DNA from: Fremontodendron californicum
Taxonomy: Eukaryota; Streptophyta; Magnoliopsida; Malvales; Malvaceae
Reading direction: 5' to 3'
Length of the DNA stretch: 64,000 nucleotides
NCBI GenBank assembly: GCA_030761205.1
Contig: JAULJL010000011.1
Span: forward strand, 10,654,501 to 10,718,500
Shown here: positions 30,779-42,480 of the stretch, in pieces
Layout of the letters: every line of letters begins with the position of its first letter
Position numbering within the stretch: position 1 is the stretch's first letter
Notes under the pieces: model-generated
What the model saw: only the letters and a program-made list of their open reading frames with translations
What the model was told of the DNA's origin: nothing
Databases searched by the model: none
Made by a program: the position numbers and the translations under genes

Positions 30779-31270
30779 GCATTTGCATCTTTTCATGAAG
30801 TGTTTGCATCATTATCGATCCTTCATTTGCATCATGTAGAAGCATTCTGCACGTTGTCAAATCCTTGCATTTGCATCATTTAGAAGCATTTGCATAATGC
30901 CAAACTTTGCATCTGCATCATTCCATGACGTAGTTGCGTTAACACCAATTTTCGCATTTGCATCATAAAGAAGCATTTGCACATTATTGACCTTTGCATC
31001 CTTCTGAGAAGTAATTGCGTTATTTGAGGATCATTTGCATTTGCATCATTTAGAAGCATCTGTATCTTATTCAACATCTACATCTGCATCAATAAGCATT
31101 TGCATCAATCTAAGCCAATTGCATATACACCACGAAGCATCTGCATTTTATCCAACATCTGCATCTGTATCAAGAAACATTTGCATCAATTCAAAAGATT
31201 TACATTTGCAAAATGAGGTATGTGCATCCTGTTAATCATTTGCACCACCATCAAAAAGCATTCACATCTT
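30779..31270 (+). repeat. Degenerate TTTGCATC repeat cluster in P 3' UTR
   Basis: Units built around TTTGCATCATTTAGAAGCAT recur about a dozen times at irregular spacing, with many substitutions. It gives short overlapping ORFs on both strands (30594-30860, 30880-31077, 31035-31235) that are not genes. Element M shows no comparable cluster. Confidence 0.75.
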
Positions 31271-31312
31271 CTCAAAATCTTCAGATTAATTTTCAATAAT
31301 TCTTCAAAAAAT

Positions 31313-32200
31313 CACGGGTAAGGCCTCCGGGCACCATTCTTAAGACCTCCGGGCATCATTGTGAAAGTCGCATACAGTGCATTTTTTTAAACACGGGTAA
31401 GGCCTCCGGACACCATTTTTAAAACCTCCGGGCATCATTTTTTAAAAGTCGCATACAGCACATTTTTTTTCCAAATGACGGGCAAGGCCTCTGGGCACCA
31501 TTCTTAAGACCTCCGGGCATCATTGTTAAAGTCGCATACATCGTATTTTTTTAAACACGGGTAAGGCCTCCAGGCACCATTTTTAAGACCTCCGGGCATC
31601 ATTTTTTAAAAGTTGCATACAGCGCATTTTTTTTTCAAATGACGGGTAAGGCCTCCGGGCGCCTTTCTTAAGACCTCTGGGCATCATTGTTAAAGTTGCA
31701 TGTAGTCAGAGCATCATTTTTAAAGTCGCATACAGCTCATTTTCTCAAATCATGGTTAAGGCCTCCGGGCACCATTTTTAAGACCTCCGGGCATCATTTT
31801 TGAAAAGACGTATACAACGCATTTTTTTCCAAATGACGGGTAAGGCCTCCAAGCACCATTCTTAAGACCTCCGGGCATCATTGTTAAAGTCGCATGCAGA
31901 ACATTTTTTTTAAACATAGGTAAGGCCTTCGGGCACCATTTCTAAAACCTCTAGGCATCATTTTTTAAGTCGCATACAACGTATTTTTTTTTTCAAATCA
32001 CGGGTAAGGCCTCTAGGCACCATTCTTAAGACCTTTGGGCATCATTTTTAAAGTCGCATATAGCGTATTTTTTTCACAGATAAGGCCTTCGGGCACCATT
32101 TTAAAGACCTACGGGCATAATTTTTCTTTAAATTATAGATAAGACCTCCGGGCACTATTTTTAAGACCTCCTGGCACAATTTTCATTTTGAAAATCGAAC
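31313..32200 (+). repeat. Tandem array of alternating 79- and 85-bp units in P 3' UTR
   Basis: The unit start (CACGGGTAAGGCC or GACGGGTAAGGCC) lies near 31313, 31392, 31478, 31556, 31641, 31751, 31835, 31915, 31999, 32075 and 32134. Most steps alternate between about 79 and about 85 bp, with the two forms carrying AAACACGGG and AAATGACGGG ends; one step of about 110 bp holds a partial duplication. This is a two-unit higher-order repeat of about 164 bp. Confidence 0.85.
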
Positions 32201-32432
32201 TCGTTTCCTTAAGACGGGTAGAGCCTTGATTAGTCAGGGAACTCAATTTAAGGACAAAATCTTTCGTTTACAGCTTTTTCAAAAAAAAATGAAAAAATGA
32301 AAAAAATGAAAAAATAGAGAAAATGAAAAAAAATGAAAGCCCCTTTCCCTTATCTTCACATGTGATTTCTGCTAACCGGACAAAATTAGTGTTTGTTTAT
32401 CTTTGCTTGATTCCTGATTCTCAGCAATAGCC

Positions 32433-32445
32433 AAAGAGGGGCAGC
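32433..32445 (+). other. Polypurine tract of element P
   Basis: AAAGAGGGGCAGC stands directly before the LTR start TGTAGACG, as in element M on the other strand. Confidence 0.75.
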
Positions 32446-35400
32446 TGTAGACGCCTAATTTTGTCCGAATCACTAAAACATGTATGTTTTCTTCCTAAAT
32501 TGATGTTTCAAAATGTAAAAAGACTTTTTTCATCCTGCAGGTGGTACTCCGAGACTTAGTCTAAGAAAGCGAGCATAAAAAGTCAACCTCAAAAAGTCAA
32601 TCCCAAAAAGTCAACTACTAAAAAAGTCAACCACTTTCAAAATCAAGATTTGAAGTTCAATTGCAAAATGGCGAAAGAATTTTGATACTCTGAGGTCTGC
32701 ATCGAAAGATATGGAGTTCAGAAGTTGGGTTATGGAGATTCAGTAAAAAAGAAATCCTAACCCATGAAATTTGGGGAAAAGTGCTTAAACAATCGAATTG
32801 GTCAAAATTTAAGGTTCCAAATGAAAGATAAGCACTGACTACGGGTAATGGAGAAACCACTTGAAAGAAAAACTGAAAGAAAAGTCAATTCGGAAGAAAA
32901 CCGAGAATTAGGGTTTTTGGTGGATTTCGATAAATTGGGAAAAATTATAGCAATGACCCTACTCGGTAGGACTAAAGCCTCTAATGGATGAGGAGTGATT
33001 AAAAAAGGATAGCCCAAGGCTCAGTTTGAAGAAAATCTAAAAATCGGACTTGTTTTAAGCAAAATCGAGTTTCAGAGGTAAAAAGGCAAAATTAGATAAT
33101 TCCCGAAAAAATAGCAAATTAACTCCAAAAATTTTGAAAATTTGTAAATCTCATTTTTAAATTATTTGGAAGAGATTGGTGAAAGAAAATCTGGATTCAG
33201 AGTTCGTTTGCAAAATGGCAAAATCCCAGGCTCCCTATGTAGTAATTCAAGCAGATAAATCCCAAAAAAATATCAAATGAGTTCCAAAAATTATAAAAAC
33301 TTCCATATCACACTTTTAAATTATTTGAAAGAGATTTTTGAAGATAAATATGGATTTGGAGCTCATTTAAAAAATGGTGAAGTTTGGGGGCATAAAAGGA
33401 CAATTTTGGAAGAAAAAAATCCAAATAAATAGCAAATGGACTCAGAAAATTTTGAAAACTTCCAAAATTCAATTTTTTATTATTTTGAAAGTATTGAATA
33501 AAGAAATTTTGAATTTGGAGTCCGTTTTCCATTTATTTATGTTCGGGGGGCAAAAAGGTCATTTTACTCAAGAAATCGTAAAGGGCTTTTTTTGCCTTTT
33601 AAGAAATTGAAACATGGGCTGGAAGAAGGGGGGTTGGCTGGAAAAGGCCCAAGGATAGGTAGATAGTTTCTGATTTTTAAATCAAAAGGCCAACAATGAA
33701 GAGGAAGTTAGTTATTTTTTGATCAAGCCTTTGCAAATAAGCCACATGGAGCAATGCATGAAGAGGGAGAGTGTCAACATAATGGCTTAAGATTCTTAAA
33801 CAGCTGTAATTGTGGATAGCTGATGGCCTAATCTAAGGGTGATAATTTCATGTTTTAAACATCTTGGATCAATAGCCTTTAGATGAAAATTGGTTGAAGG
33901 AAAAAGGACAACATCCTAGCCTGGGGGGGCCATTCGGCCACACTACAAGAGAGTGGGTCTCTCTTTCATTTTAGCTACTCACTCTCTATTCTCTCTTGGT
34001 TTTGGTTGATTTTTCTCTCCATTTTTGAAAAGCAAAATGAAAAGTTTAGAAAAGAAAAAAAAAGTTAGAAGAGAAAAAGCTTGGAAGATAGCTTCTAGAG
34101 GTTGCTTTAAGCACCATTCTCTTGTACTTTCTTTGATTTTACATTCTTGATTTGCTGTTTTGATCACTATTTTGGTGATTTTCTTTTAAAATAAGTGTTT
34201 TTAATGTTCTTCGTTAAGTTTCTTCTTCATTCATTCTTGTAAAAAGCTCTTGAACATTTTTTTCCCTTTGTTTTTGAGATGGCCGAATGACCTAGTTTTT
34301 GAGGGTTGCTGTTTGCATTTTTATTTTCATGTTATTCTTGATATTTAACAAGTTTTGATGCTTTAATCTTCTTCTAATACATAAATATGAAGCTTGTTTT
34401 AATTTGGTTGCTTGCTTGTTTCTATTTTTGAGTCTGTTATCTTGTTACCATGTTTATTTTACTTGTCTTGCACTTTTGATTTTCTGTTTTCAAAATGTTT
34501 AAGTTAGTTTATGTTTTATATTTTGTAATCCATGTGTTTGTGAAAATGCCTATTGGTTTTCATGCCTTTACTTTATATTTGCATGATTTGAGCATTATTC
34601 TTTAGCTATGCATGTTAGTATATCATGTGTTTGTGAAAATGCCATGCTCATTTTAAGCATCCACCACATTCGGCCATCTCATATTGTTTGCTTTGTGTGT
34701 GCATTTTTGTTATGTTAGTTGATAGGTTTGTTTTTTCATGATATTTGGTTGAGTATTTTGTTTAAGCATGCCATGTATTTGTGTTATTGCCATGCATACT
34801 TTAGGTTTAGGATTGGTTTGTTTTGCTACGCATATTCATGCATTTTAGACATAGGTTGCAATAAATGCCATGCAAGTTCATTTAGGTCTAGGTCATTTTA
34901 TTGATGTCATGCATTTTTCATGTCACTTAGGTTTTAAATCATGCATTTCATGCATCATATTTTCTGTATTTTTCATGTATTTCATGTCCTTGCCACTTGA
35001 CTTATGACTTAAGCCAATCAATGGTTCAAAGTCATGCTCTCTTGAGCATACTTGTGAAAAATTAAAGAGTTGTCAAATTGATTAGTCTACCTTTGTGATT
35101 TTTTTTACTTAGCCAATTTTTGCCTAACTTTTCAAAAGTGTTAGCTACTATCTGTGAGTCTTTAGGAGAATCTCTAATATTTTTACTTTGATTTTTAAAT
35201 GATTCTATTAAAGGCAAAAAAATGTGTTTCGAAAAAAAAGTTTTTCACCCAGTACTCGTACTTTCTCGATTTTTTTGGGCAGTCATCTTTAATCAAAAAA
35301 TTAATCCAATTTTTTCCCATATATTTTTACATGTTCTGAGTCTCCAGTATGTTTTGTAGATTTTTTTGAATTTTTAAAAATAGGTTAAAAAATCGTGCTT

Positions 35401-36993
35401 TAAAACTGGATAGTGGAGTCAGAATTGAATTTGAAGGAAAATCATTTTTCTGTTTTGGTTAAGTTACTTAGAGGGGGCTGATTAGGAAGTTTAGCTATTG
35501 AATTAGGATAGTTTCTAAGCCTTTTTAAACTCTAAAATTGTTTTTTTAAGTCTCGTGTTAAGGGTGGTCAAGTCCGGGATTTTAAACTTAGGAAGCCATT
35601 TAAAAAGGGTTTAGCTAAGTTTTTATTTTTAATCTAAGCTTTTCAAAATTGTTTTCAAACAATCACAAAGTATTTTGATTTTAGAATATTTAATTTGATA
35701 TATTTTCCTAAGGTAGCCGGATATCTTTTTAGATATACAGATTTCCTTAATTAAAGGAAAAAATACATTCTCATGCATTGCATTTTCCATATTCATGCAT
35801 ATTATATAATATGTAATTTTTGCTATGTTTAATTTTCATGATGGTGTTATTATCTTTTATGTAAATTTTTGATATTATATTATTTGCTATATGGTTTTGA
35901 ATATCTCATGATATCCTATGCTTTTTATTTAGTTATTTTTGTCATATTATTTAGCATATGCTAAGTTCATGCATTATTATTTTCATGCATATTATATGAT
36001 AGCATTATTTTATATTTCATGTCATCTAGATTATATGCCATATTATTTACATTTTCCATGTCATTTAAATTATTTCATTTCATATAGAATATATTTTGTT
36101 ACCTAGGTCATTTCAATTCATGTAGAATATATTATGTTACCTAGGTCATTTCATTTCATATAGAATATATCATATAACTTAGGATATTTCATTTCATTTA
36201 GAATATGCTAAGACATTTAAATTATATCATATCATTTAGGTTGCATTATAATATTTAGACTTGGCTATGTCATTTTATTTATGTCATACATATTCATATT
36301 CATATTTTTTAAAATGTTTTCAAAAAGATAATGATTTTCAATAAAATAAAGATATTTCCGAGTTAAAATAATTATTGAATTCTCTGCCGGGTTTGTTGGG
36401 GAGGATATCATCAATTATCATTAATAACGAAATATCTTCTTTAAAATGAGAATGATTCGGAAAGTTTTCCAAACTAATAAAAATTTCTATATTTTGCCAC
36501 GTTTGTTGGGGAATATAGAAAAATTTTGAATTTATAAATTCTGGATCATTTTCAATTAAAATGGAATTATTTTTCTTTAAATTAGGAATTAACTTGAAAT
36601 ACTAAATTTAAAACTGACTTTTTATCGAGACTTGAGATAACACACGATTAATACCGTTTTATACGGGCGTTGTGGAGGTGCTAATCCTTCCCCACACGTA
36701 ATCGAGTCCCGAACCCGCTTCTTTGATTTCTCTGGTTTAAAACGCAGACTTGAAATGGTTTTAAAAATGTTTTAATTAATTTTAAAATATTTTATAAAAC
36801 CGGTTTTAATAGGTGGCCAATCACACCTAGCTAAACAAGATTGGTGGCGACTCCATATCTTTTTCAAGGTCATTTTCAAAACCTTCATTTTTCAAGAGGA
36901 ATTAAGTTAACTTTTCCTCGTTTTTTTTTAATGTCACGCTTAACGAATAATAAAGTCTTGCAATGAGACTTGGTCTTTTTTTAGGTTGCGGCA
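32446..36993 (+). repeat. 3' LTR of element P
   Basis: 4548 bp from TGTAGACGCC to GGTTGCGGCA (last bases changed from GCGACA). Collinear with the solo LTR at 4864-9413 (about 93-95% identical by eye). Followed by CTCCC at 36994-36998 and then element M sequence on the opposite strand. Confidence 0.92.
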
Positions 36994-37787
36994 CTCCCCC
37001 TTTACACGGAGCATTGATTCAAACCTTAGTCAGTACTTGAGCTGTCCTTTGCGGGTTTTCAACACAAGTGTCCCTCTTTCGGTATTAAGTCACCTTTTGC
37101 GGGTTTTCGGCTTAAACCTCTCTTTTTACATTCTTTTTATTTTCATCATTTTTTTTGTTCTCTTTTTTCTTGTATTCTACCATGCATCTGAGAATTCTAA
37201 ATGCTTCCAAGGTAAAAATATCAATTCAAAAGATGGGATAAATTTTGAGAATAACCTTTCAAATTAAATATCCATGCTTGATCAAAATGGGCATTTAAAG
37301 CACGTAATGTAGGCCACGGCTCGGGTTTAGAAAGAATAGGATAAATAGGCCCAAAATGTGTTTAAGGGTGATTGGATCAAGGATCATTTCCTGAGGAGAA
37401 TTCATTCCTGAAACATTTGTTCTTTTTTTGGACTTTCTTTTCTTTTTGTTTTTCAATCTCTTTCTTTCATTGCTGGCTTTCATTTATCATTCTTTGATTT
37501 CACATTTTTCGATGGCTCTCTTTTTTCCATGATTTTTGATTATTTTTCCTCGCATTTGGCCTCTAGTATGGAGAGTGATCCTTGATCAAGGTTTAAAGAA
37601 AGAAATAATTCCTAAGGCTCAAAAGGGTGACTAAGGATAATTTCTTCTTAGAGAAAAGAATATGAAAGATGGCCATTCATCATATCAAGCATGGATATTC
37701 TCATTAAAAAGCAATTCTCAGGTGAGATAGACATATCGAATTTCCATTTATACACTTGGAATCATTCGAATTTCCATGTGCACAGCA
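36994..37787 (-). other. Element M 3' UTR between integrase and the P insertion point
   Basis: Starts with CTCCC (36994-36998), the right target duplication of P, and continues non-coding to the integrase stop. Near-duplicate of 9414-10222. Confidence 0.8.
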
Positions 37788-40700
37788 TCACACATTTTTT
37801 AAAGCATAATACTTTTTCAATTCATTAACATTTACGAGATTTCTGAAATTCTTCCTGTACATCCGAGTTAAAATCAATGCTCCTCCAGAAAAAGCTCTTT
37901 TTACCACATAGGGTCCTTCCCAATTCGGAGCCCATTTTCCTCGCGGATCCTTCCCTATAGGGAGAATTTTCCTTAGTACCAACTCCCCCTCTAGAAACTG
38001 TCTAAGACAAACCTTCTTATTGTGGGCTCGAATCATCCTTTTCTGATACAACTTTCCATGACAAATTGCTTTCAATCTTTTCTCCTCGATGAGATTCAGC
38101 TGTTCATAACGAGCTCTAACCCATTCTGCCTCTTCTAAGCCAACCTTCATCAAAACCCATAATGAAGTGATTTCAACTTCAATAGGTAGCACGATTTCCA
38201 TCCCGTATACCAAAGAGAATGGCGTTGCCCTAGTAGATGTGCGAACCGAGGTTCGATATGCATGAAAAGCAAAAGGCAAGATCTCATGCCAATCCTTGTA
38301 CATATCAGTCATCTTCTCAACAATCTTCTTGATGTTTTTGTTGGCTGCTTCTACCGCCCCATTCATCTTCGGACGGTAAGGTGCAAAATTATGATGCGTG
38401 ATCTTCAACTGAGTACACACTTCTCTCATCATCTTATTATTCAGATTGAGAGCATTATCTGAAATAATTCTTGTTGGCAATCCATATCGGCATATGATTT
38501 CCTTTTTAACAAATCTGCATACCACCGACTTTATTACATTCGCAGAGGAAGCGGCTTCTACCCACTTTGTGAAATAATCTATGGCCACCAAAACGAAACG
38601 ACGAACATTTGAAGCTTTCGGGGTAATAGGTCCAATCATATCCATTCCCCACATTGAAAAGGGCCATGGTGCAGTCATGACATGCAATGGTGATGGCGGC
38701 ACATGAATCTTATCTGAATAGATCTGGCATTTATGACACTTCCGAGAATAACTGATACAATCTCCTTCCATCGTCAGCCAATAATATCCTGCCCTCATAA
38801 TCTTCTTAGCAAGCATGTCACTATTGGCATGGGTACCACATATCCCTTCATGGACTTCCTTTATGATTCTCTGAGCTTCGATAGATCCGACACATCTCAA
38901 TAAGACTTGGTCTTTCCCTTTCTTGTAGAGAATCTTACTGTCTAGAACAAAACCCATTGCTAGCCTTCTCAAAGTCCTCTTGTCATTTTTTGTTGCCTGT
39001 TCTGGATATTGTTGACTCTTAATATACCACAAGATGTCGTTATACCATGGGAGACCATCTACTTCTTCTTCGATACTCAAGCAGTGAGCAGGAGACTCAT
39101 ATATACTCATCTTTATCGGCACAACTTCAGCCCCTTCATTCACTTTGAACATTGATGACAAAGTAGCCAGAGCATCTGCCATTCGGTTTTCTTCTCCAGG
39201 GAAGTAATTGAAATTCACTTCTTCAAATTCCCCCAATAAACTCAATATGAGTTCTCGATATCGGATTAGCTTTGTATCTCAAGTTTCCCATTCTCCCCGT
39301 AGCTGGTATATCACTAGGGTTGAGTCTCCAAAAATTTCCAATATTTTGATTTTTTTGTCCACTGCGGCACGAAGGCCCATAGTACACGCCTCATACTCAG
39401 CAGTATTGTTTGTACAATCAAAATCCAACCTGGTAGTGAAAGGATAATAATCTTCTTCTGGGGATATGAGCACTACACCGATTCCGTGTCCCATGGCATT
39501 AGATGCGCCATCAAAGTACATTTTCCATACTTTCTTCTTCAGGGAGCCTCATCTGCTTGCGAAACATACATCAAATATTCATCCGGGAAGTCAAAGTTCA
39601 ACGGCTCATAATCTTCCACTGCCCGACTTGCTAAAAATTCAGCCACTGCACTGCCCTTGATAGCTTTTTGACTTACATATACAATGTCGTATTCTGACAA
39701 GAAAACCTGCCATCTTGCTGTTCTCGCTGATAAAAAAGGTGCTTCCAACATGTACTTGATTGGATCTAGCTTGGCAATCAACCACGTCGTGTGGTACAAC
39801 ATGTAATGTCTGAGTCTTCGAGCAGTCCAAGCTAAGGCACAACACAGCTTTTATACCGACGAATATTTTAGCTCATAATCTGTGAATTTCTTGCTAAGAT
39901 AGTAAACCGCATGTTCTTTCTTTCCAGTCTCATCAAGCTACCCCAAAACACAATCCATGGATCTTTCAAATACTGATAGATACAATATCATTGGTTTATC
40001 CAGAATAGGTGGCATTAGCATTGGCGGGTTGGATACATAATGTTTAACCTTTTCAGATGCAATCTGACAACCTTCATCCCATTCTCCTGGATCACATTTT
40101 CGAAGTAGCTTAAATATTGGAACACATTTGTCGGTTAACTGAGAAAAAAACCGGGCAATGTAATTCAATCTCCCCAGAAAGGCTCTTACTTCTTTTTAAG
40201 TACGTGGGGGTGGCAGATTTTGAATGGCCTTCACTTTATCCGGATCAATCTCAATTCCCCTTTTGCTGACAACAAAACCCAGCAATCTCCCCGAGGTGAC
40301 TCCAAAAGTGCATTTTACCGGGTTTAGCTTGAGTTGAAACTTTCTTAGTCATTTGAAAAGCTTTTTAAGATTCACAATATGCTCCTCTTCTCCTTGTGAC
40401 TTTGCAATCATATAATCAACATAGACCTCAATTCCCTTATGCATCATATCATGCAACAAGGTCACCATGGCTCTCTGATATGTTGCTCCAGCATTCTTCA
40501 AACCAAATGGCATTACCTTGTAGTAGAATGTTCCCTACATTGTGACAAATGTGGTTTTCTCCATATTTTTTGGTGCCATCTTAATCTGAATATATCCCAA
40601 GAATCCGTTCATGAAAGAAAACAAAGAACTCTTTGTCGTATTATCCATCAAAGTATCGATGTGAGGCAAATGGAAATTATATTTAGGACTGGCCTTGTTC

Positions 40701-41258
40701 AAATCTCGGTAATCGACGCACATTTGCACCTTGCCATCCTTCTTTGGTACTAGAACAATATTTTCCACCCATTCAGGATACTTTGCCACCTCTAAAAGTA
40801 CAACATCAAATTGTTTCTTCACCTACTCTTTTATCTTTAACAACATGTCTGGCCTCATTCTTCTCAACTTCTGCTAAATTGGCTTGCATTCTGGTCTTAA
40901 AGAAAGTTTATGAACCACAATATCTGGATCCAGACCCAGCATGTCTTGGTATGACCATGCAAATACATTTGTATATTCTTGGAGCAAGGCTATCAATTCA
41001 CCTTTTATTGATGATGACAATGTGGTCCCAATTTTAACCTCCTTTATCTCCTCATCATTTCCCAGATTTATCATTTCCAAAGGCTCCTTATGAGGAAGTA
41101 CTTGTTTTTCCTCTTGTTCTATTTTCCTTAATAAGTCCGGAGGTAGACCATAATCCTTAGCATCTTCGTCGGCCTCAAAATCACCCGTGCAAATGGGTCT
41201 TTCAAAATCAATTTCAGAATTGCTGACAGGAAAGTCCTTATATTCCGCATCCGTACAC
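37788..41258 (-). pseudogene. Element M pol: RT, RNase H, second RNase H, integrase (decayed)
   Basis: Order on the minus strand: acceptor-proximal leader (YGLPPDLLRKIEQEEKQ), RT (KDGKVQMCVDYRDLNKASP at about 40730), RNase H (HAVYYLSKKFTDYELKY), a second RNase H (YFDGASNAMGHG, NNTAEYEA, FGDSTLV; 39279-39521), integrase (37788-39245). The RT core is dead: the first catalytic Asp is Asn (FMNGFLG) and YVDD reads YVDY. Stops interrupt RT and RNase H, at least four of them where relatives have Trp, Arg or Gln codons, fitting C-to-T decay. The last 485 codons are open: zinc-binding His132, His139, Cys170, Cys173; catalytic Asp202, Asp263, Glu299 with the classic 35-residue spacing; then the GKWAPNWEGPY tail. 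Dual RNase H is typical of the Tat group. Confidence 0.9.
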
Positions 41259-41473
41259 CTGTAAATAGGTGGGGAAAAAATAATATAGAAAAATATATAC
41301 AATGAAAGAAAAATAAATAGCAAAATTGAAAGAATATGGACACATCAATATGAAAAAAATGCATCGCGCTTGTTATTAATTGAATGAAAATGTTTAAACA
41401 AAAGCCCTATTACAGAAAAAACTCTTAATATCTCTGGGCAAAGATAATTAAGACTATTTTTTTAAAGTATTAC
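41259..41473 (-). other. Intron-like segment between protease and RT of element M
   Basis: The minus strand reads CCAAA/GTAATAC at the left border and CCACCTATTTACAG/GTGTACGG at the right; the 215 bp between are AT-rich and stop-filled. Upstream, coding-like sequence (ATELPVVFKSIPK) runs up to the donor; downstream, coding resumes at once. Ogre elements are known to splice an intron here to join gag-protease with pol. Confidence 0.6.
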
Positions 41474-42480
41474 TTTGGAATAGACTTAAAGACTACGGGC
41501 AACTCAGTCGCACTCTAGTTGATCAGTCTATATCCTGGTGAACAAGGTCGCACCATCTAGTTCGCATTGTCACTTTTTATTCCTTCCTCCCCGGTCATGC
41601 AGATCATCCTTTCCTATATCTGCTCGCCCTTATTCATATGGAACCTCTCGAAAGCTTGCTCGATCATTATAAGTACATCCTCAAAATTCTTTTCTCTAAA
41701 TAGAAAACTGGCTGAGCGAAAGCTGTGAAGGATTGATGGGAAAGTCATAGGCTCCCAATCAATATCCATACCCGTGAGACGGGTCATCCTCCTTTGTCGG
41801 TTCTTTTCAACTTGTTTCCTCTTCTCATGGGCTCTCGAAATATACCCTAAGCCAAACCGGTCTTTCTTTCCCACTACTTCCATTGCTCGAGCCATCCCTT
41901 GAAGATATTTTCCAAGACCTTTTCCAGCCCTGCAGCCCTTTCCCACTATAGTTCTTACTCCCAACCTTGTGTTCTTGGACAATCTTGGTTTTAGAATTTT
42001 TCGTCCTTTAACGATGAAAACCGCATTTACGAACTCCAAAGAACGTAAGGAACATTCTACGGCAACTTCGTTGGGTTCAACATAAGGAGATTCAGTAGAT
42101 ATAGAGGCTATTATGTCCTCTTCTCCTGATACAGTGACCAAACGCCCCTCCATCACAAATTTTAGCTTTTGGTGGAGAGATGAGGGTACAGCCCCTGCTG
42201 AATGTATCCACGGCCTTCCAAACAAGCAATTATAGGACGGATTAATATCCATGACTTGAAAGTTCACCATATAGGTGCATGGGCCTATCTTTAGAGGAAC
42301 CTCAATAGTTCCCATTACCTCTCTCCTAGTACCATCAAAAGCTCTGACTATTGTGCAACTCGGTAACATATAAGAAATATCAATTGGTAACTTAGAAGGG
42401 TTGTCAAGGGCATTACATTTAATGAAGAACCATTATCCACAAGCACCCTCGATAGTATATTCCCTTGTAGGTGGTTGTTA
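41474..42480 (-). pseudogene. Element M protease with G-patch-like tail (decayed)
   Basis: The active-site block VLVDNGSSLNVMP is readable near 42420-42450, but a frameshift separates it from the 251-codon open part (41614-42369) that continues with MLPSCTIVRAFDGTRREVMG, NCLFGRPWIHSAGAVPSS and a glycine-rich G-patch-like stretch (GKGCRAGKGLGKYLQGMARA). Protease followed by a G-patch is usual in Tat-type elements. After a TAG the frame continues through two more stops up to the intron donor. Confidence 0.8.

Larger units (their letters stand above)
10541..36993 (+). mobile_element. Element P: gag-only Tat/Ogre-type retrotransposon nested in M
   Basis: Plus-strand order: 5'-truncated LTR, primer-binding site, leader with duplicated hairpins, two gag-derived blocks, a long 3' UTR with tandem arrays, polypurine tract and complete 3' LTR. 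No pol is visible: gag ends near 28325 and is followed at once by 3' UTR sequence matching that of element M in inverted orientation. P therefore belongs to a non-autonomous (TR-GAG-like) type that would need enzymes from relatives. It is itself split by element L. Its own 5' LTR lacks the first 1.2 kb because of the rearrangement at 10541. Confidence 0.75.
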
